Assembly: GCA_022113835.1 (NCBI GenBank)
Contig: JAILWY010000002.1
Coordinates: 2,830,501 to 2,894,500, forward strand
Direction of reading: 5' to 3'
DNA from: Atopsyche davidsoni
Taxonomy: Eukaryota; Arthropoda; Insecta; Trichoptera; Hydrobiosidae
Length of the DNA stretch: 64,000 bases
The translations under genes and the position numbers were made by a program. The notes beneath the pieces were generated by a model. The model did not search any database. It saw only the letters and a program-made list of their open reading frames with translations, and was not told the origin of the DNA. Position 1 is the stretch's first letter. Each line of letters begins with the position of its first letter. Positions 49,016-63,308 of the stretch are shown here, piece after piece.

Positions 49016-52000
49016 TTAATCTTCTGTTTGTAGAAGTTTCTTCTCAAGTTCGCGGTGCACTCGGGAGTGAAGATGGATTCTCATGACCTGGATGGTGAGG
49101 TCCCCGGTGTTGCACAAGTTGCAAGCTACTATCTTGGCAGTGTTTAGCATCCTACTGCAAATAACCAATATCACATCGTCATTAACATGCAGAGAAATAC
49201 CTGTCCAATGACTTCACGATTATAAGACCAATCGGTTACAAACTGCTGTGCATAAATTAATAGAAAATAAAACCTAATGTTGAATATTATGAAAAGGTCC
49301 ATATGAAGTGCTATTTTAATCTAAAAATTGTAAGTATTGGAATTGAATGAACTATGATATAATTTAAAGATAAAAAAATCCACTATTTCTGTTACTTATC
49401 AATAAACAAATATTTTTAAATGAATTCCCAATATGACACTAATTTTGGTCAATACCACAGAACTTGGGCCGCCACGTGACTACTGCAGCAAATGAGACAC
49501 CATGCGAGTGATGATCGCGCACTTTACAAGCGATTGCCTTTCTGTTCATCATTAGTGATATGAAAAGTTTGTGCTAAATTGTTTTTACTCGCGTCTGCTA
49601 TAGAAAATACGCAAAACTATGACGAACTATACAAAAATTTTCTAACATACGTGGGTGGTTTGATAAGTCAGTGACTTTTTGAATAAAAAATTTTTTTTTC
49701 GGCAAATAAGCGTTTTATTTCTCAACATAGTCTTTTTTTAGCTCGATACATTTAGTCCACCGTTTTTCCAATTTTTTTTTTCCTTCCAAATAATAGGTTT
49801 TCTCAAGTCCCTCAAAATAGGCATTTTGTTCAGTGATGATCTATTCATTCGACCCAAATCTCTTATCGCCTAGCCATTTCTTCAGGTTTGGAAATAGGAA
49901 ATAGCCGCAGGAGGCTAAATCTGGTAAATATGCGAAATGGGGTAGCAGTTCGTAGCCCAATTTATGGAATTTTGCCATTGCGACTACATACGTGTGCACC
50001 CGTGCATTGTCCTGATGGAACAACACTTTTTTCTTCGCCAAATGCGGTCATTTCTGCTTCAAATCAATATCGAATCTGTCCAAAAGCTCTGAATAATATT
50101 TGCCGGTGATCGTTTTAACCTTTTGAAGGTAATTTTTTTAAGCAAAAAATAATGGTTAATCAGCACACGAAATTCACTTTTTTCCATTTTCGTTAAAATT
50201 CACGAGGTTGCCTGCTTTCACTAGCTATCAAACACAAACTAAATGGCGTAACTTGCCCAAAATTGTACAGTAGTCTATTAATAGATGGTAGTTGACGGGA
50301 ACAGTGCTGCATTTAAAGTTACTGCGCGGGAAATTCAAAGTCACTGACTTATCAAACCACCCTAGTACAATCGCAAAATGATAATTAATTTAAACATCTT
50401 ACAATATATATATTTTGGTAAAGAATTTGGTTATAAATTCAATAAATTGACTACAATGAGTTTCTGAAAAACTATGAGTAAACAAACATAAACGTACTTG
50501 TTACAAGTAGCTTTGAGTGCGGCATTTTCAGCAGCCAATTTCGTTGTTTCTTCTAAATCAACTTTCCGGAAAATCAGGGCTTTGTGGAGAGGGAATATTG
50601 CTCTGTTGCTTAAAGTAAACTGAACCTCAGTCACAATGTTGCTGTCCACAGAATTCCATTTCCACGGTCGGTTCACTGGTCCTGGTTCAAGGTAACTACG
50701 CTGTCGAGAGGTTAACCTATAAAAAATAATGTTCTATAAATTAGATAATACAATCATTCACTATATTGCCCCATGCAACAGTAGTATAGTAATATTTCAA
50801 TAACATCAGGTTGAGATGTGTATTTCATGAGCAGGGATCATTATCAGAAATCTGTAGCCACACTGCTCAATGAGAGTGTATTTACAATAAGCAAAGCAGC
50901 ACCCGCACAACAGTTACAGATATCAACGCTTCAGACTGGTAAGAAATGGAAGGATTGATTACTAAACATTTTGGAATACACCAATAACGTCTACTGATTA
51001 GCTTACTTCTCAATGATAGTTTTAATTTTCGCCGGAGTCTTCTTCCTTTTGTCATCACTCAGCATGGGGGACATCTGGTCAATCTCAGTCATCAGCACTG
51101 AGTTCATGGTAAGTCTTAGGTAATTGACCTGTAATATTATGTATTTCATTTTCAAACAGAATGGTGACAAAACATTGTAAATATTCATTAAATTAAAGAA
51201 ATATATATCTAAGCCAGCATGGCATTTAAATTTTGATAGATATACTATTCTGACAGCCAGGTAGCAATAATTAAGCTTGAAAATGTAGTATTTCCTCCAA
51301 GCGCCACAGTCTCCGTCTTAATATCAATATGGAGAGAGTGATACCTGCACAAGGTCATCGTTGTCTATCTCTACATCAATATTCAACAGAATATCATGCT
51401 CAGGATAGAGAGATTTTCCATTGTCGTGGCCCAGGCCGCAAAGCACGGCTGCATAATTGGTCTGCTTGGAGTTCAAACGGAGTTCGGATGCAGGACAGAA
51501 GGCTAGGGCCAGAAGCACAGGCAGGCCGGCGATGTTAGGCATCACCGTTGTGTGGTGCAGCATCAATTGATTTCCGGATGAAGTTAGGCTTACCGATGCT
51601 GCTATCAACATTCTGTAATCAGGCAGCGACTATAAGGTACTTTGCATCCAAGCAGTGATTTTTTCCACATATTGTAAATATAAAATACACAATTGTCAAT
51701 ATTTTTACTAGCTTAAATTGGCATGGAGTGACTTCCTAATCTGGGCAAGTAGTCAAGTAGCAAAGCAATTTCAGAAGTTCAGATAAAATAATATTTATAA
51801 TTCAACATAAAATAAAGTGTATAAATATTTACTTTTCATGTGGAGTTTGCAGATCAGTGTTGATGAGAACCGAGTTAACAGATTCCCAAGTAACATTCAC
51901 TGATTTATCACGTCCAGAATAGAGAAGATTGTGCACCCTCGTCTCCAACGGGCTGCAATAGAAAGCAGTAATTAGATAATTTTACAATATCAAAAATCAG

Positions 52001-55000
52001 TAATAAGATTGACCTTAACGGGTAAAATTAATTGGAATTATGGAAAGAATTATCCTGAACGGTCTCACCTGAACGGTCCTTTGAGGTTGATGGTTTGAGT
52101 GCACATCCCCAAAGGTGGGGGAGACAGGTTGACAGCATTCATCAGTTGGCTCTCTCCGTTTTGCTGTTTATTTAGAGCGTTTCTTTCGGATGGATGCATA
52201 TTACAAGCTTGAAATCTTAGATTACGATTACTCTGTGGATGTTGTACAATATTCACTAAAGATTATCCAACTTTTTAAGTTCCTTTATCAAGTAAACATA
52301 AATTGACCGGCAAAACTCTAAAACTTTTAATTTTCACGTTTTTTAAAAATATTTTATACATCAACAGCTACACTGAAGATATACGAGAAATTGTACAAGA
52401 GAATCAGATAAGAGTGATTAGAGTGTATATACTTTGGTCGGCATGGCATTAACGACAGACATTCTAAGGAGGTCACCATTCAAACTCATACAAATAAAAC
52501 ATATCCTCACCTTTGATAAGTAACTTTCTTCAGCGAATTGAGCAAAGCCCTCTTCCACAAGAATGCGATTTATATTTTTGTCATCATAAAAGAGTTCCAA
52601 GGATGCCACACCATGAACTACAGAGTAAATCTAAAATAAAACATGAATGATTAAATAACGAAGTTTGACTTGACTTTTTGACTTGAAGTTTCAAAGACTA
52701 ACTCCTGACCTCTACGACCAAAATTTATAATATTTTTAGTAAGAAGAATACAAAATAGTTCATGTTGTAATAAAAATTCCAATACCTTTCCTATAAGTTT
52801 TACTCCCGAGGTTAAGTTCAAAAACCTCCGGCATGCAGCTTCGGTCCAGATGGATCTTTCGTCCATGACCGTGGATGGGACAAGCTCTGTCAAAGTGCAT
52901 TGAAAAGCTAGTGCATTAATTTTAAATATCCCCTGAATGTTTTTATCAAATTTTTTTAAGAATTTCAATTCTACTGTAAAACTGTTTCCATAATCTATAT
53001 AGAATACCTGAAAATGAAAAAAAAAGTTTACATATAATTAATATCTTGTACATTAAAAAGTTGGAAACTCGCTGGAGATTCATTAAATGTTATGTTGTCT
53101 CAGTTTTTCTTTATGGTGTTAAGGCCTTGACATTTATTATGAATTATATTATTCATTTATACCTTTAGTATAAAAATTACTCACCGATACTCTGTTTCCT
53201 GAAAGAATCTTATCGACACGTGCACGATAATAAAGCAGTAGACTGTTAGCTTCTTTCTTAAAGGGAGCGGCATACAATTCTCCTTCTATCGGTTCCTTGG
53301 TCAGAGGAACGATTGTCCCTTTCACATTATTAATTGTGTGAGTCAGCCATCTCAATTGTTCTTGGGCCTGGTCGTCAGAATATTGGGCCCAGAAATTTCC
53401 ACATTGCAATAAATTTACCTTAAATACAAGGAAAATAATAATAATCAAAATAATGTTTTACAATTTTTTTTCTTATACATTGAAAGCTTCACTGTAAGGA
53501 AAACTATAAAAAAATTATGAATGATTTGAATTATATTTGAGATATAAGTCAATTTTTGTAAATGCACACAAACCAATTCTAAAGTTGAAGACATTATGAG
53601 CTCTTAATGAGTAATTGGCAGACAATGCACGTCCACCCGCTGTGGGCGTATCAGCTGTGAGCATGCCAGTTGTGAGAACGCTAGTTGTGGACAAGTTAAT
53701 TGGTATGGCACTCTCCAACCAATATTTAATTTAAAAAAGATCGAAAATATACGCTCAAGAAGCAAAAAAGATGTTTGAGAATTATATTAATTTTCACAAT
53801 TCTGTTTTATAAAGAAGGTTTTTTTAACATTATACGCTAAATTTTTACTCAAAATGAGGTTAAGGTTACTATATTATCATAGTAAAATGTTGATTTTCTC
53901 ATAGAAAATAATGGGGATGTGAGCTAAACTTTTGAACATGATGTACATATATCTTTACGGGGACTTTATATCATATGCAATTCATAATAACAAATATTTT
54001 CTAGAATACATTTTGTAGTCAAATAATGAATACTTTGTTAATTTAATATGCTTAAAACTAACAATTTCGCCTGCGCTATGCTTAAATCTGCACATAAAAA
54101 TGCAAAGTGTTGGAAAAAATCATTTTAAAAAACACTCGCTTAGACAGGCTTCACTTAGGCTAACATTTTTTAGTGACGAATGAAAAAATAAATGGCTTCG
54201 CTCATCGTCAATAGTAAATTTCATTATGTACAAGTAAGCGAGTATTACACGGTAATTGTACAATGTAATACTCTCAAAGATACGTAATCTTTGAGAGATC
54301 ACATTTGTTCTAATGCACAAATAAGTTAACACAAAACAACAGCAAACATTCTTAGTCATCATATGATATCTATCAGTGGCATGCAAGCTATACAAACGAT
54401 AAAGCATTTCCGCTCTTAAATATCTTTTGTACAATTTTAATATACACAATTTTATGAATTAATACTAACGTAGCAATTAAATTTATGCCTTAAAGTAATT
54501 CGTATAATTTAATAGGCTAATTTTCTACTTAATGAATAAAACCACTTTTTGAACTCAACAGAACCCACTAAATTTTGTTGTCTAGTTTAGTTTGTAGACA
54601 GACATGAAATATCGGTGGTCCATATTCTCAGCAATAATGAGAAACATAATCTGAGCTGTAAACGCAACATACGTGGGATATGAGAATATCTGCATAGGTT
54701 TGATCAATGTCCGGCAGCTTGGGTTGCATCGCATATTTGAACATCCTGGCCGAGCTATCAGATTCAGAATTCAACTTCCACTCTTGGTTTTCAAACTTTA
54801 GACCTATGTCCTCGGCGTGTTTAATGGCTGCACTTATACTGAAATAATAAAAATCAAGTTAAAATTGCAAATAAATTACTTTATTTTACATTACAAATAT
54901 ATTATGATTCAATTTCAGTAAATAGATTACGTCATGTGTAAATCTACATGTGTAATCTATTGGGAGAAACTTTTCAGAAACTATTGACTATTTCTTAAGT

Positions 55001-58000
55001 AGGTATTTTATCTACTTTATATTGCAAATTTTTATTGTTTACCAATACGGTATTTTGCACACGGTATGCACATGCGATAAAATACTCTGTATCGTTTGAT
55101 CTACACTTATTTGAAAACCGGAATCATATTTTAACAAAAAATACAGTTTACATTATATTGAAAAGAATATATCAAAACCTAACTAACTTAGTAAGGTAAT
55201 TACATTAAAATAGTTTACTTAGTGAGTAAATAATTATTATTGAATATTTAGTAGATTCGATGTTGATTTTTTATTGAGTTCATCATATATTTTTTATGTT
55301 ATCGATTTACACATGAAACGATTGGGTTTGTTTAATTTATTTTTAAGACAGATGGGATTCTATCTAACCCCCACCGCTTGATTATCGCAGCCTAAAGCCT
55401 TATCTCTTTTGAGTGCTATAGCTCTATAAAAAAATATTAGAGGATTTTTTCGCATCAATTTTTTGTGCGTCTAAAGTCTACATATAAAATAAAACAAATT
55501 GTCAAAAACTTACGGCATAGCTGGAATATTCATGGGGACCTGTAGTTGACGCATTTTTAATGCTTTGTAAACCGGCAACACTGCCTTTCCCGGAACCTTG
55601 GTATCCTGAAATAATATCCAAGTAAGAGGTTTACACAAAACCCAAGAGGCCACAATGTAGCAATATGACCATTTAAGTGACATGTTAGATGCACAGGATG
55701 CGTTTAGAGAACGTAGTCTAAAAAATTACCCCAATCTAACCTACCCACAGAAGCCACATTGCTAGTGGTTGCAATTGTGTTCACCAGTAAAGCTAGTAGT
55801 TAGTAGCAGAAATTTGTTGCTATTCACATGGAGCTGTTATTCTCACAGAAAATATTTAATATAAAATCATGTCAAAAAAATAAACACCGCACTGAGAAAA
55901 CACAGCCATAAAGGATGTAAGTTGATTAGTATTTAATTTAGACAATATTCTTTTTACACTCAAGACCATTGAAAGTCTCAAAAACGTACGACATATTGAA
56001 ATGAGAGACCATTATCATGCAAGGACCCGACCTTCTTTTGGTTTGTTTGGACCTGAAGGTTTACTCCTTCTCATAAGAAACAATAATCAAATGAATACCT
56101 ATAAAAATACTTACCTCCTGCATTATTGATGTGGATTGATTGGCTGCATTTGTTTCCATATTAGGGAATGTCAAATAGATTTTACTAAAAGAAAATCAAC
56201 ACATATTATTATAAATATTTAATTGCTAACAAATTACTAAATTATCAAACACCATATGCTTACCTACTGAGAGTGTCAAAGTTAACGGCAATGTTATCAG
56301 AACAGTTCTTAAATATATCTTTGATGAAAGCACTGTAAACAATCCCAGGCTGCCGATTGTCCATTTTTGTCAGGTAAACTGTGTTACAAAAGTCTCGTCC
56401 TCCAAGAATCTTGATTGCATCTTGCTCTTCCGAAATTCCTATTCGGGAAAATGTGAAATAGTATGGATAGAATGCCCCTGCCAAAATCACCTAGAATGGG
56501 AAAGTAAAAAATTTGAAAATCCAAATCCTGAAATAATAAATGACATTGCAAATAACACGATAGATAGATACTTTTAGTATTAAAGGTTTTTCAAGGGAAC
56601 TCCATAAAGTCTTATGCTGACTCTCGTCTTCTTCGATGCCTTCTCTCTGGAGTCTTATCTTCAACTCTTTCACAAGAATATCCATTTCCCGAAGTGCATT
56701 GTAATCCAGAAACATTTGTTTTGCCCACGCTCTTTCCCCACCTTTTTTAGATAGAAAATAGTTCTGACGTTGCAGATGCTGTCTTACCTAGAAATATATG
56801 TTCAATAGTAAGTAGGGAACTTCAATCAGATGAACTGATACAGATTATATGCAATGCCACTGTGAATATCTTACCCTGTAAACATTTAGGAATGCTATAC
56901 TGTCACTAGTGGAGCCGGCTGCCCACGTAAGTTTCGAATTGTATGCGAGAAATCTCTCCTGAAAGGGTGTCCCAAATAAAGACTTTACGGCCATTGCAGC
57001 ACCTGTGCAAACAAACCAAGTTTGAAGTTAACCAATAGTAAATTTCATCCCGAATAGCACAGTGTGTAGGTTTAATTAAAGTTGAAGATACAGTAGCTCA
57101 CATGTACTTGAGTGACCACACGGCTTGTCGGTAGGCAGCCGTAAAGGATCAGCGTTCAAGAATTTTTCAAATAAATAACTTTTTAAATATATATGATTCT
57201 TTTAATACCCAATAACTTAAAATCTTTTTTTGACCATATAAGTCTTAATCTGATTCAACAGAATTTTATATTTGAAAAAAATAGCATGAAAAGTTTTAAG
57301 GTCAACAATATTTTGAATGTATTCTTTAATTAGAATTTAATATTTATTATGGATAGAACTTATAAAAAATAGGAGTAAGCTTCTGGGTTCTTTAAGCTTA
57401 TCCAGTTATAGTTTAGATAGTAACGTACTTGCTGTCAATGAAAAAAAAGCAGATCGAATTATATATACAACTGAAAATGAATACAAAAACAAGACAAACC
57501 CATTATTATGGCATCATCCAAGCATCCAAAAATATGTCCCAATACTATAAGCTTAGTTAACCGGACGTCTATGGGTAACATGGCCATTATTCTGCCAAGG
57601 TATGTGATATCACCGTCCTCGAGTGAGAACTCCCCCTCACTGTTTGTTTTTAGTAGGGCTCCAATCTGAAAGGAATTACATGTCAAGAATATTGCAAATT
57701 AGATTTACTTCACTCTTTGGTGTTTTGCTGTGATGTGTATTGAGTTAAAAGTACTGGGACCAAAACATCGCAAGACTCGATTCACAACATAGAACAATAC
57801 TTAAGAATGGAGATAATCTAATAAGAACGGCTGCCAATAACTACCAATACAATAAAACTAGAACTAGTTTCGCCAACCTTTTACGTTGGCATTATCAAAC
57901 AAATTACCTTACAAACTTCATTTAATAATGCCAGCGTAAAATGTTGGCGAAACCAGCCACCAATAAAATTAAAGCACGTAGAATAATCACCAAAGTATTT

Positions 58001-61000
58001 TATTTAAAATATTATAATTACAATCCTAATGAAAAATATCAGGTACTTACTTCCTTAAGGTTTAATATAGTTCGATGAATATTTGACAAGTCTGGTGGAT
58101 CCATGGCCAGAGCCAACAGTGCCATGGGAGATCCCATGTTTAACAATTTAGAAAAAAGCACAAGTGAATCTATAGGGCATCTCTGCAACTCTGGAACAGA
58201 ATCGCCTTGCAGATTTTCCTGGAATTGATAAGTAAAAATAAAGGCATTTCTTTTAATAGCAATGTGAGCTTTATAAAAGTAAATGTATGTACGTACGTAA
58301 GCTTGCTGATGTATCATTCGATACACTCTGCCCATTCGCAAGCGGCCCGCACGACCCGCTCTCTGCAGACAGTTACCCTTGGATGCCCAAGTCAACTGTA
58401 GAGAAGTGAAATTGGTATCCCTTTCTGATACTAATAGCTTCGTCAAGCACAAATCAATCACTAAAAATGAAATATTTAGTAAAATAATGGTAGAATTTGT
58501 TGTTAATCTTGTGAAATAATAGTATTTTAGGCTTGATAGTCTTTGTTAATATACTATTTTAAGCTTTTTCATGGAGAAGTAGGAGTCTATTAATTAGCTG
58601 TTTTTAAATTTTAAAGATTTCTGTCTGCGATGAGTGGTCTATGGCGGACCCTTTATAAATCCAGGAGTGTTGGCGACAAGCTCTCATTCAGGTTGGGCGC
58701 AAGCTGTGTAACACCTACCCACACCAGAACATTACACTATCAATAAAAGTGAGATATTTTAAGCCGATATCACAGGAAGATACAATAAGCAGATCAAAAT
58801 GCAAAACGTCGATTATATCAGGGCAGGCAGGAGTTAGTAGACATTATTTTTTTAGTGTAAATCGTCGATTGTAGAATACAATATTTTTCAATTCAAAATG
58901 AGACAGAAGGGACGGTCACATCCAAAGCTTGCAGTGTGCAGGTGTAAAATAATACCCTCGTGATGGAAATATTAAAAATGCCCAAACAAGAACATACATA
59001 AACTGTACATACCATATTTTATATCAGGCACAGTAATCGAGGTCTCGGCAATGTTGGTAGCAAGGATAATTTTACGAAACCCTGGTGGGGCTTTCTGGAA
59101 CACCATGGCCTGCTCCTCTGTAGTTATGGACGAGTGCAAGGGCACCAGATACCATTCATGATGAGCAGATTCCGGATCAATTTTTTCCCTACATTTGATT
59201 AGAAATGAGTAAAAAATAAAGTAATCAATATTTTTTTGACAGAGTGGAGAGATGCAACGTTAAAGGTTGGCGAAAGCGGTCACTGATAAAAATTAACATG
59301 TGGAAAAATCACTATAGTATTTTATTTAAAATATTAAAAATAAAGTTACTGAAATTAAAATCGAGTAGAAAAATTAGTTGTATTTACCGCAAACCTGCAT
59401 TTTTAAGAATTTCAAACAGTTCTTCGATACTTCTAATTCCTGGAAGAAATATTAATACAGATGGTCGGGGGTCATTTTCACCATCTTCATCTATATTCTC
59501 TTCCACTGTGTCAATTAGTTCAAAAGCATTAAGGAGTTTAATTATAAATTCGAACATTTCATCAGTAATCTTGGGATTCTCAGTGTAATTCATTTTCGGC
59601 AGCTGAAATTAAAACTGCTTTGTGAATATTTTTTTAGATCTCAAAACATCAAGGCATCGAAACATCTAATTCTTTTTCAAACACTGTTTTTAAAGCACAT
59701 TCAAAATTCTTATTTATCTAATATTGTATTTTAAAACACTGTATAAAAATAGCAATATTTTATACATACCATTCCTAGCTTATTTAGATTGTCTAGATAA
59801 TAAATTTTCGCCGTGAACAATTTTTTCCCTGTACATGATACAATTCCTGGTTGAGTGAATGTGCGATGAACATTCGGCAGCGAGAAATAAGATGAAAATT
59901 TATCTGTATCGAATGTGGCGGACATCAATATGACCTAAAATAATTGTTTTCACATAATTACATAACACTAAGACAATAAATTTGACAAGCATGCACATTT
60001 TTTAAAGATTTATTTTATTTTCATATACATATTGGTTCAAGTATAAGTTGACAATGTTTATGATTCTACAGGCACGAGAACCAAAATTGATAATTGATTG
60101 AAATTGATCGATGAATACTTACATACCTTAACATTCCGAGAATTGCTCGAAAGTAATTTTTTAACAATAATCATTAAAAAATCCATTTCTTTGTCCCTCT
60201 CATGCACTTCGTCCAGAATAATATGGGTGCAAAAGTTCATGTTCTTATTGGCAACTGAAATTATTTAAATTATTAATAGTCAATATGATTTTTGGTATTC
60301 AAACGTAGGACTGCCAAATTCCAAAAAAAACTTTTTCCATGTTCAAGTGTTCACCATGCTAGCATTCAGGCTTGCTGAAACCCTCCAATCCCCTGGACTC
60401 CTCCCGGGGCATAAAGCCGCTGTAGGTTCCTCATAGCTCTATTATGTACTCATCGGATCTTTTTCAAGAGCTTTCGAGACTTGCAATGTCTCTTGATACA
60501 CTTACACAAGATCTTTGTGCGAATGCAGACCATTTAACCCAGCAACAGCTCATCAATGCTACAGATGGAGCGTGTATAAACCCTGACAATACTCATATCC
60601 AAAACAAAGGCCTACCAACTACAATATTCTCTCAAGATATCATAAAGTAAATTTTATAATTAACCAATAATTTTAGTATTAAAGTTGAAAATCAAATGAA
60701 ATATACTCACTCAACTTTTGAAGGAGAATTCCAGTTGTCACATATTGAATTCTTGTATCAAGACTACTCTTCACATCAAGGCCGACCTGTAATCAAGAAA
60801 AGTATTTAATATTTTAAAAAATTATATAAATACACAAAATGTATAAAAAATATTTTATCTAACAATCATAGAGTACCAAACAAATCTAGTAACCTCCATT
60901 TATAAATGAGAACTTTTGAAATTATCAATAGAAACCATATTTATTCAAATACGATTAGTTTTACTATAATTTCACTTAATGTGAATAACAAACTAATGTT

Positions 61001-62042
61001 ATGGTTTTGAACATTTTTGTACTTAAAGGAAAGATCCATTAGAATTATAATAAACCCTATGATAATAATGAAAATGATTCTTACCTGATAGCCAATAAGA
61101 GTGCCCAATTGCAAGGAATTCTCTTCGCACACTCTCCGTGCGACAGATATGGCAGCAATGCGACGGGGTTGGGTCACATAGATGTTGCAATGCTTCTTTT
61201 CAGCAAAATGATGTTCTAGAATCCATTGAGGAACTTGAGTGGTTTTCCCACAACCAGTATGACCCTCAATTATAGTCACAGATCTTGTCATTATAGATTC
61301 AATAATCTGTAATATTAATATTTTTTTATCAAAGAACTATTATATAGATGTAAAATAAATATATATTATTAGTCATAAAAAGAAGGTTCAATCTCTAAAA
61401 CATTTCAATTGCGGTTTGCAAACAGCACTTTTAATTATTAATAATTAACTTGGGACATGAGATGGTAGCTGATGGACTACTTGAGCCACTACATTGTTAA
61501 AATTTATAACAATAAGTTGAAATAATAAGTACCCTTGTTTTAGAGCTGTCGATTGCAAACGATTTTCTATTTTGGCTCAATTTATATTTACTGAACACCT
61601 TCATAGACACCAGGTTAGAAAAATGAGCTTCCTGCTCTGAATCCCCTACTGAAGAGAGATCCTCCAAGGTGTCCAAATTTGATCCACCCGGGATCGCCAA
61701 ATCCTACAAATTCACATTTTTCAAGAAAAAAAAAACAGATTGTACAATTGCAAAATAATGTCACACCTCAACATTTTCTTGATCGGCCTATTAAAGTAAT
61801 TATAAAATGTCAAGAGGTTCATTACAAACCTCCATGGCTCTAACAACTTCATTGCGTTTGTATATTTCTACATAATCCACATTCGGGTATCGTGATGTAG
61901 AGCTGCGGTGGTCACTCGGGAATATATCCTCTATTTCATCATCATTAACTTGAATTTCTCCGTTTGTCTGAGAGCCTTCAATGTGAACGACTGGTTTCAT
62001 CGTCGGTTTAGAGAAATCAAAAAAGTCGTTGACTTCGTCCAT
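49016..62042 (-). CDS. spn-E: Spindle-E, DExH-box RNA helicase with Tudor domain (TDRD9 orthologue)
   Basis: Twenty-six exons join in phase to 1456 residues: 61830-62042, 61533-61703, 61085-61306, 60711-60786, 60127-60254, 59770-59934, 59388-59602, 59013-59188, 58297-58460, 58051-58218, 57500-57665, 56875-57002, 56572-56787, 56264-56490, 56115-56184, 55514-55605, 54673-54838, 53185-53418, 52786-53007, 52511-52630, 52069-52232, 51833-51952, 51345-51612, 51007-51128, 50498-50716, 49016-49154. Spn-E acts in germline nuage in secondary piRNA production and transposon silencing. Motifs: Walker A GHTGCGKTT (143-151), DEVH (242-245), MSATFD, QRAGRAGR (488-495), and a Tudor domain around residues 922-1075 with VFYIDYGN at 1000. 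The DEVH box differs from canonical DEAH but is usual for Spn-E. The start is the first ATG in frame. The acceptor of exon 21 is the least certain junction. Confidence 0.95.
49650..50365 (-). mobile_element. Deleted mariner element (mellifera-like) in a spn-E intron
   Basis: Terminal inverted repeats GGGTGGTTTGATAAGTCAGTGACTTT (near 49654) and its complement (ending 50362) bound a 716-bp element. It is flanked by TA at 49648-49649 and 50366-50367, the mariner target duplication. A full mariner is about 1.3 kb, so roughly half is missing. It sits in the last intron of spn-E with the transposase fragment on the same strand as the host gene. Confidence 0.88.
49697..50130 (-). pseudogene. Mariner transposase C-terminal remnant
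   Basis: The frame includes KKKVLFHQDNARVHT with the second catalytic Asp. A stop codon lies just upstream, interrupting the legible ITGKYYSELLDRFDI stretch. The third catalytic Asp, expected in a PDLAPSDYFLF-like motif, is replaced: the copy reads PDLASCGYFLF, with Gly at that place. Downstream, KKLEKRWTKCIELKKDYVEK is still readable but in a shifted frame. The N-terminal half is deleted. Stop, frameshift and lost catalytic residue show an inactive copy. Confidence 0.85.
57867..57953. mobile_element. MITE-like element with 33-bp inverted repeats (copy 1)
   Basis: The arms 57867-57899 (starting GTTTCGCCAAC) and 57921-57953 are complementary except for three positions, with a 21-bp spacer. 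It lies in a spn-E intron. Sequence beyond the right arm, including AGTATTTTATTTAAAATATTA, is shared with a second copy at 59255-59345, so the repeat unit is longer than the hairpin. Confidence 0.6.
59255..59345 (+). repeat. Second copy of the spn-E intron repeat
   Basis: The stretch AACGTTAAAGGTTGGCGAAA, followed by CACTGATAAAAATTAA and AGTATTTTATTTAAAATATTA, aligns with 57935-58015 in another spn-E intron. It lacks the opposite arm. The pair shows a moderately repeated local family. Confidence 0.55.
60356..60660 (+). other. Unassigned insertion-like segment in a spn-E intron
   Basis: This piece of the fourth spn-E intron is less AT-rich than the sequence around it. It contains a 68-codon plus-strand ORF (60444-60650) with a helical, Gln/Leu-rich translation (for example SRLAMSLDTLTQDLC). 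It looks like a fragment of a transposon or retrocopy, but no family is recognised and no flanking duplication was found. Confidence 0.3.
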
Positions 62043-63308
62043 GTTGAAACAAATGATATTTTGCAAAAGTACCGGCGATTTTTGTTCTTCTCGTCGATAG
62101 CTGAAAAACTGACGCGGAAACGTTATATTAAATTAAAAATGCTCTTCATCACTACATTACGGTGCCTTCTTTCTCGATTTATCGCTAGAAATCAATGACA
62201 ATCAATAACACAATACATATACAGTGATTCGCGTACTGAATTTTCCCTCCCTGACCGATGAAATTCCCAACAATAACAAAATACAATTTTACAATCCACA
62301 AATGAGAGTTCAGTGTTGCCAGAAAGATGGCTGATAAAAATTATTATCTCAGCACCAAGTCGAAAGACAAAAAAAAAACCAAGCAGCTTAACACCCAAGA
62401 AAACCTACAAACATAGCGATAAAAAAATTTTAAACGCTCATTGATATTATTTAACTGAACCATCACCATCAGAAATCAAATTGTTAAAATGTCGTTTTTC
62501 GTTTACTATATTGGTTAAATTCTTGATGGACAAAAATTTTAAGCATTTTTTTACAGATAATGCATTATCACACTTGCACCAATTGAAATATTAGATTGAT
62601 CAAATGAATTCACTATAACCAAAGCTTATTAATATATTTAAAAAAATATTATAACTATGGGTATTAAAAAAAAATTTCACATGATGCAAATATTGTTATA
62701 ACGTTATGTTTATAGTGATAACTCATAATTTAATTTTTAATTATAATTTGGTTTTAATTTTTTATGCAAAACAATGTGACTTATTAAATCTAAATTTTCA
62801 TTTAAAAATATGTACACTGTATTGCTAGTTAAATTTTCAGCAAAAGTATAATATTTTAAAGTACAATTTAGTATAAGTAACTTTTTGGTGACAATTTGAT
62901 ATAAATTATTTACAAAAGCAGTTAAATAGTGAATTAAAAAAATTTCAAATGTGGCAGTACTGAATTAAATAATATTAATAGACAAAGGAATGCACAAATC
63001 AGAGACAATAATTTCAACAACACGTGCTTTCATAAAAATTTGATTTTTATACTATTTAAAAAAAAATATATATTCATGATTTTATATAATAAAAAAATTA
63101 TTCACACACCAATTGATTTCCATTTATCAAATCAGTAGGTAATTTTGGGATCGAACTAGAAAGGTTGTCTTGCCGTTGTCTTTTGGCAACACTGAATTCA
63201 CCGTGCTGTAGTTATATGTATTTTTGGCAATGAAGGTGCGGAGGGGTGAAGGATATTAGAGCGTTCAGTGGTACTTCAAATTGTGATAAAAATATTAGAT
63301 TATTTCAA
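62043..63308. promoter_or_regulatory. Divergent intergenic region, spn-E / Dlst
   Basis: These 1.27 kb separate the divergent start codons of spn-E (minus) and Dlst (plus). The part next to spn-E is mixed in composition and probably includes its leader. The middle (62400-63100) is very AT-rich with no ORF of interest. The part before Dlst (about 63170-63308) is less AT-rich and probably carries its promoter. Confidence 0.45.

Noticed and set aside
59244..59588. 114-codon plus-strand ORF in spn-E
   Set aside because: It spans an intron repeat and the antisense of spn-E exon 7, so it is a shadow.
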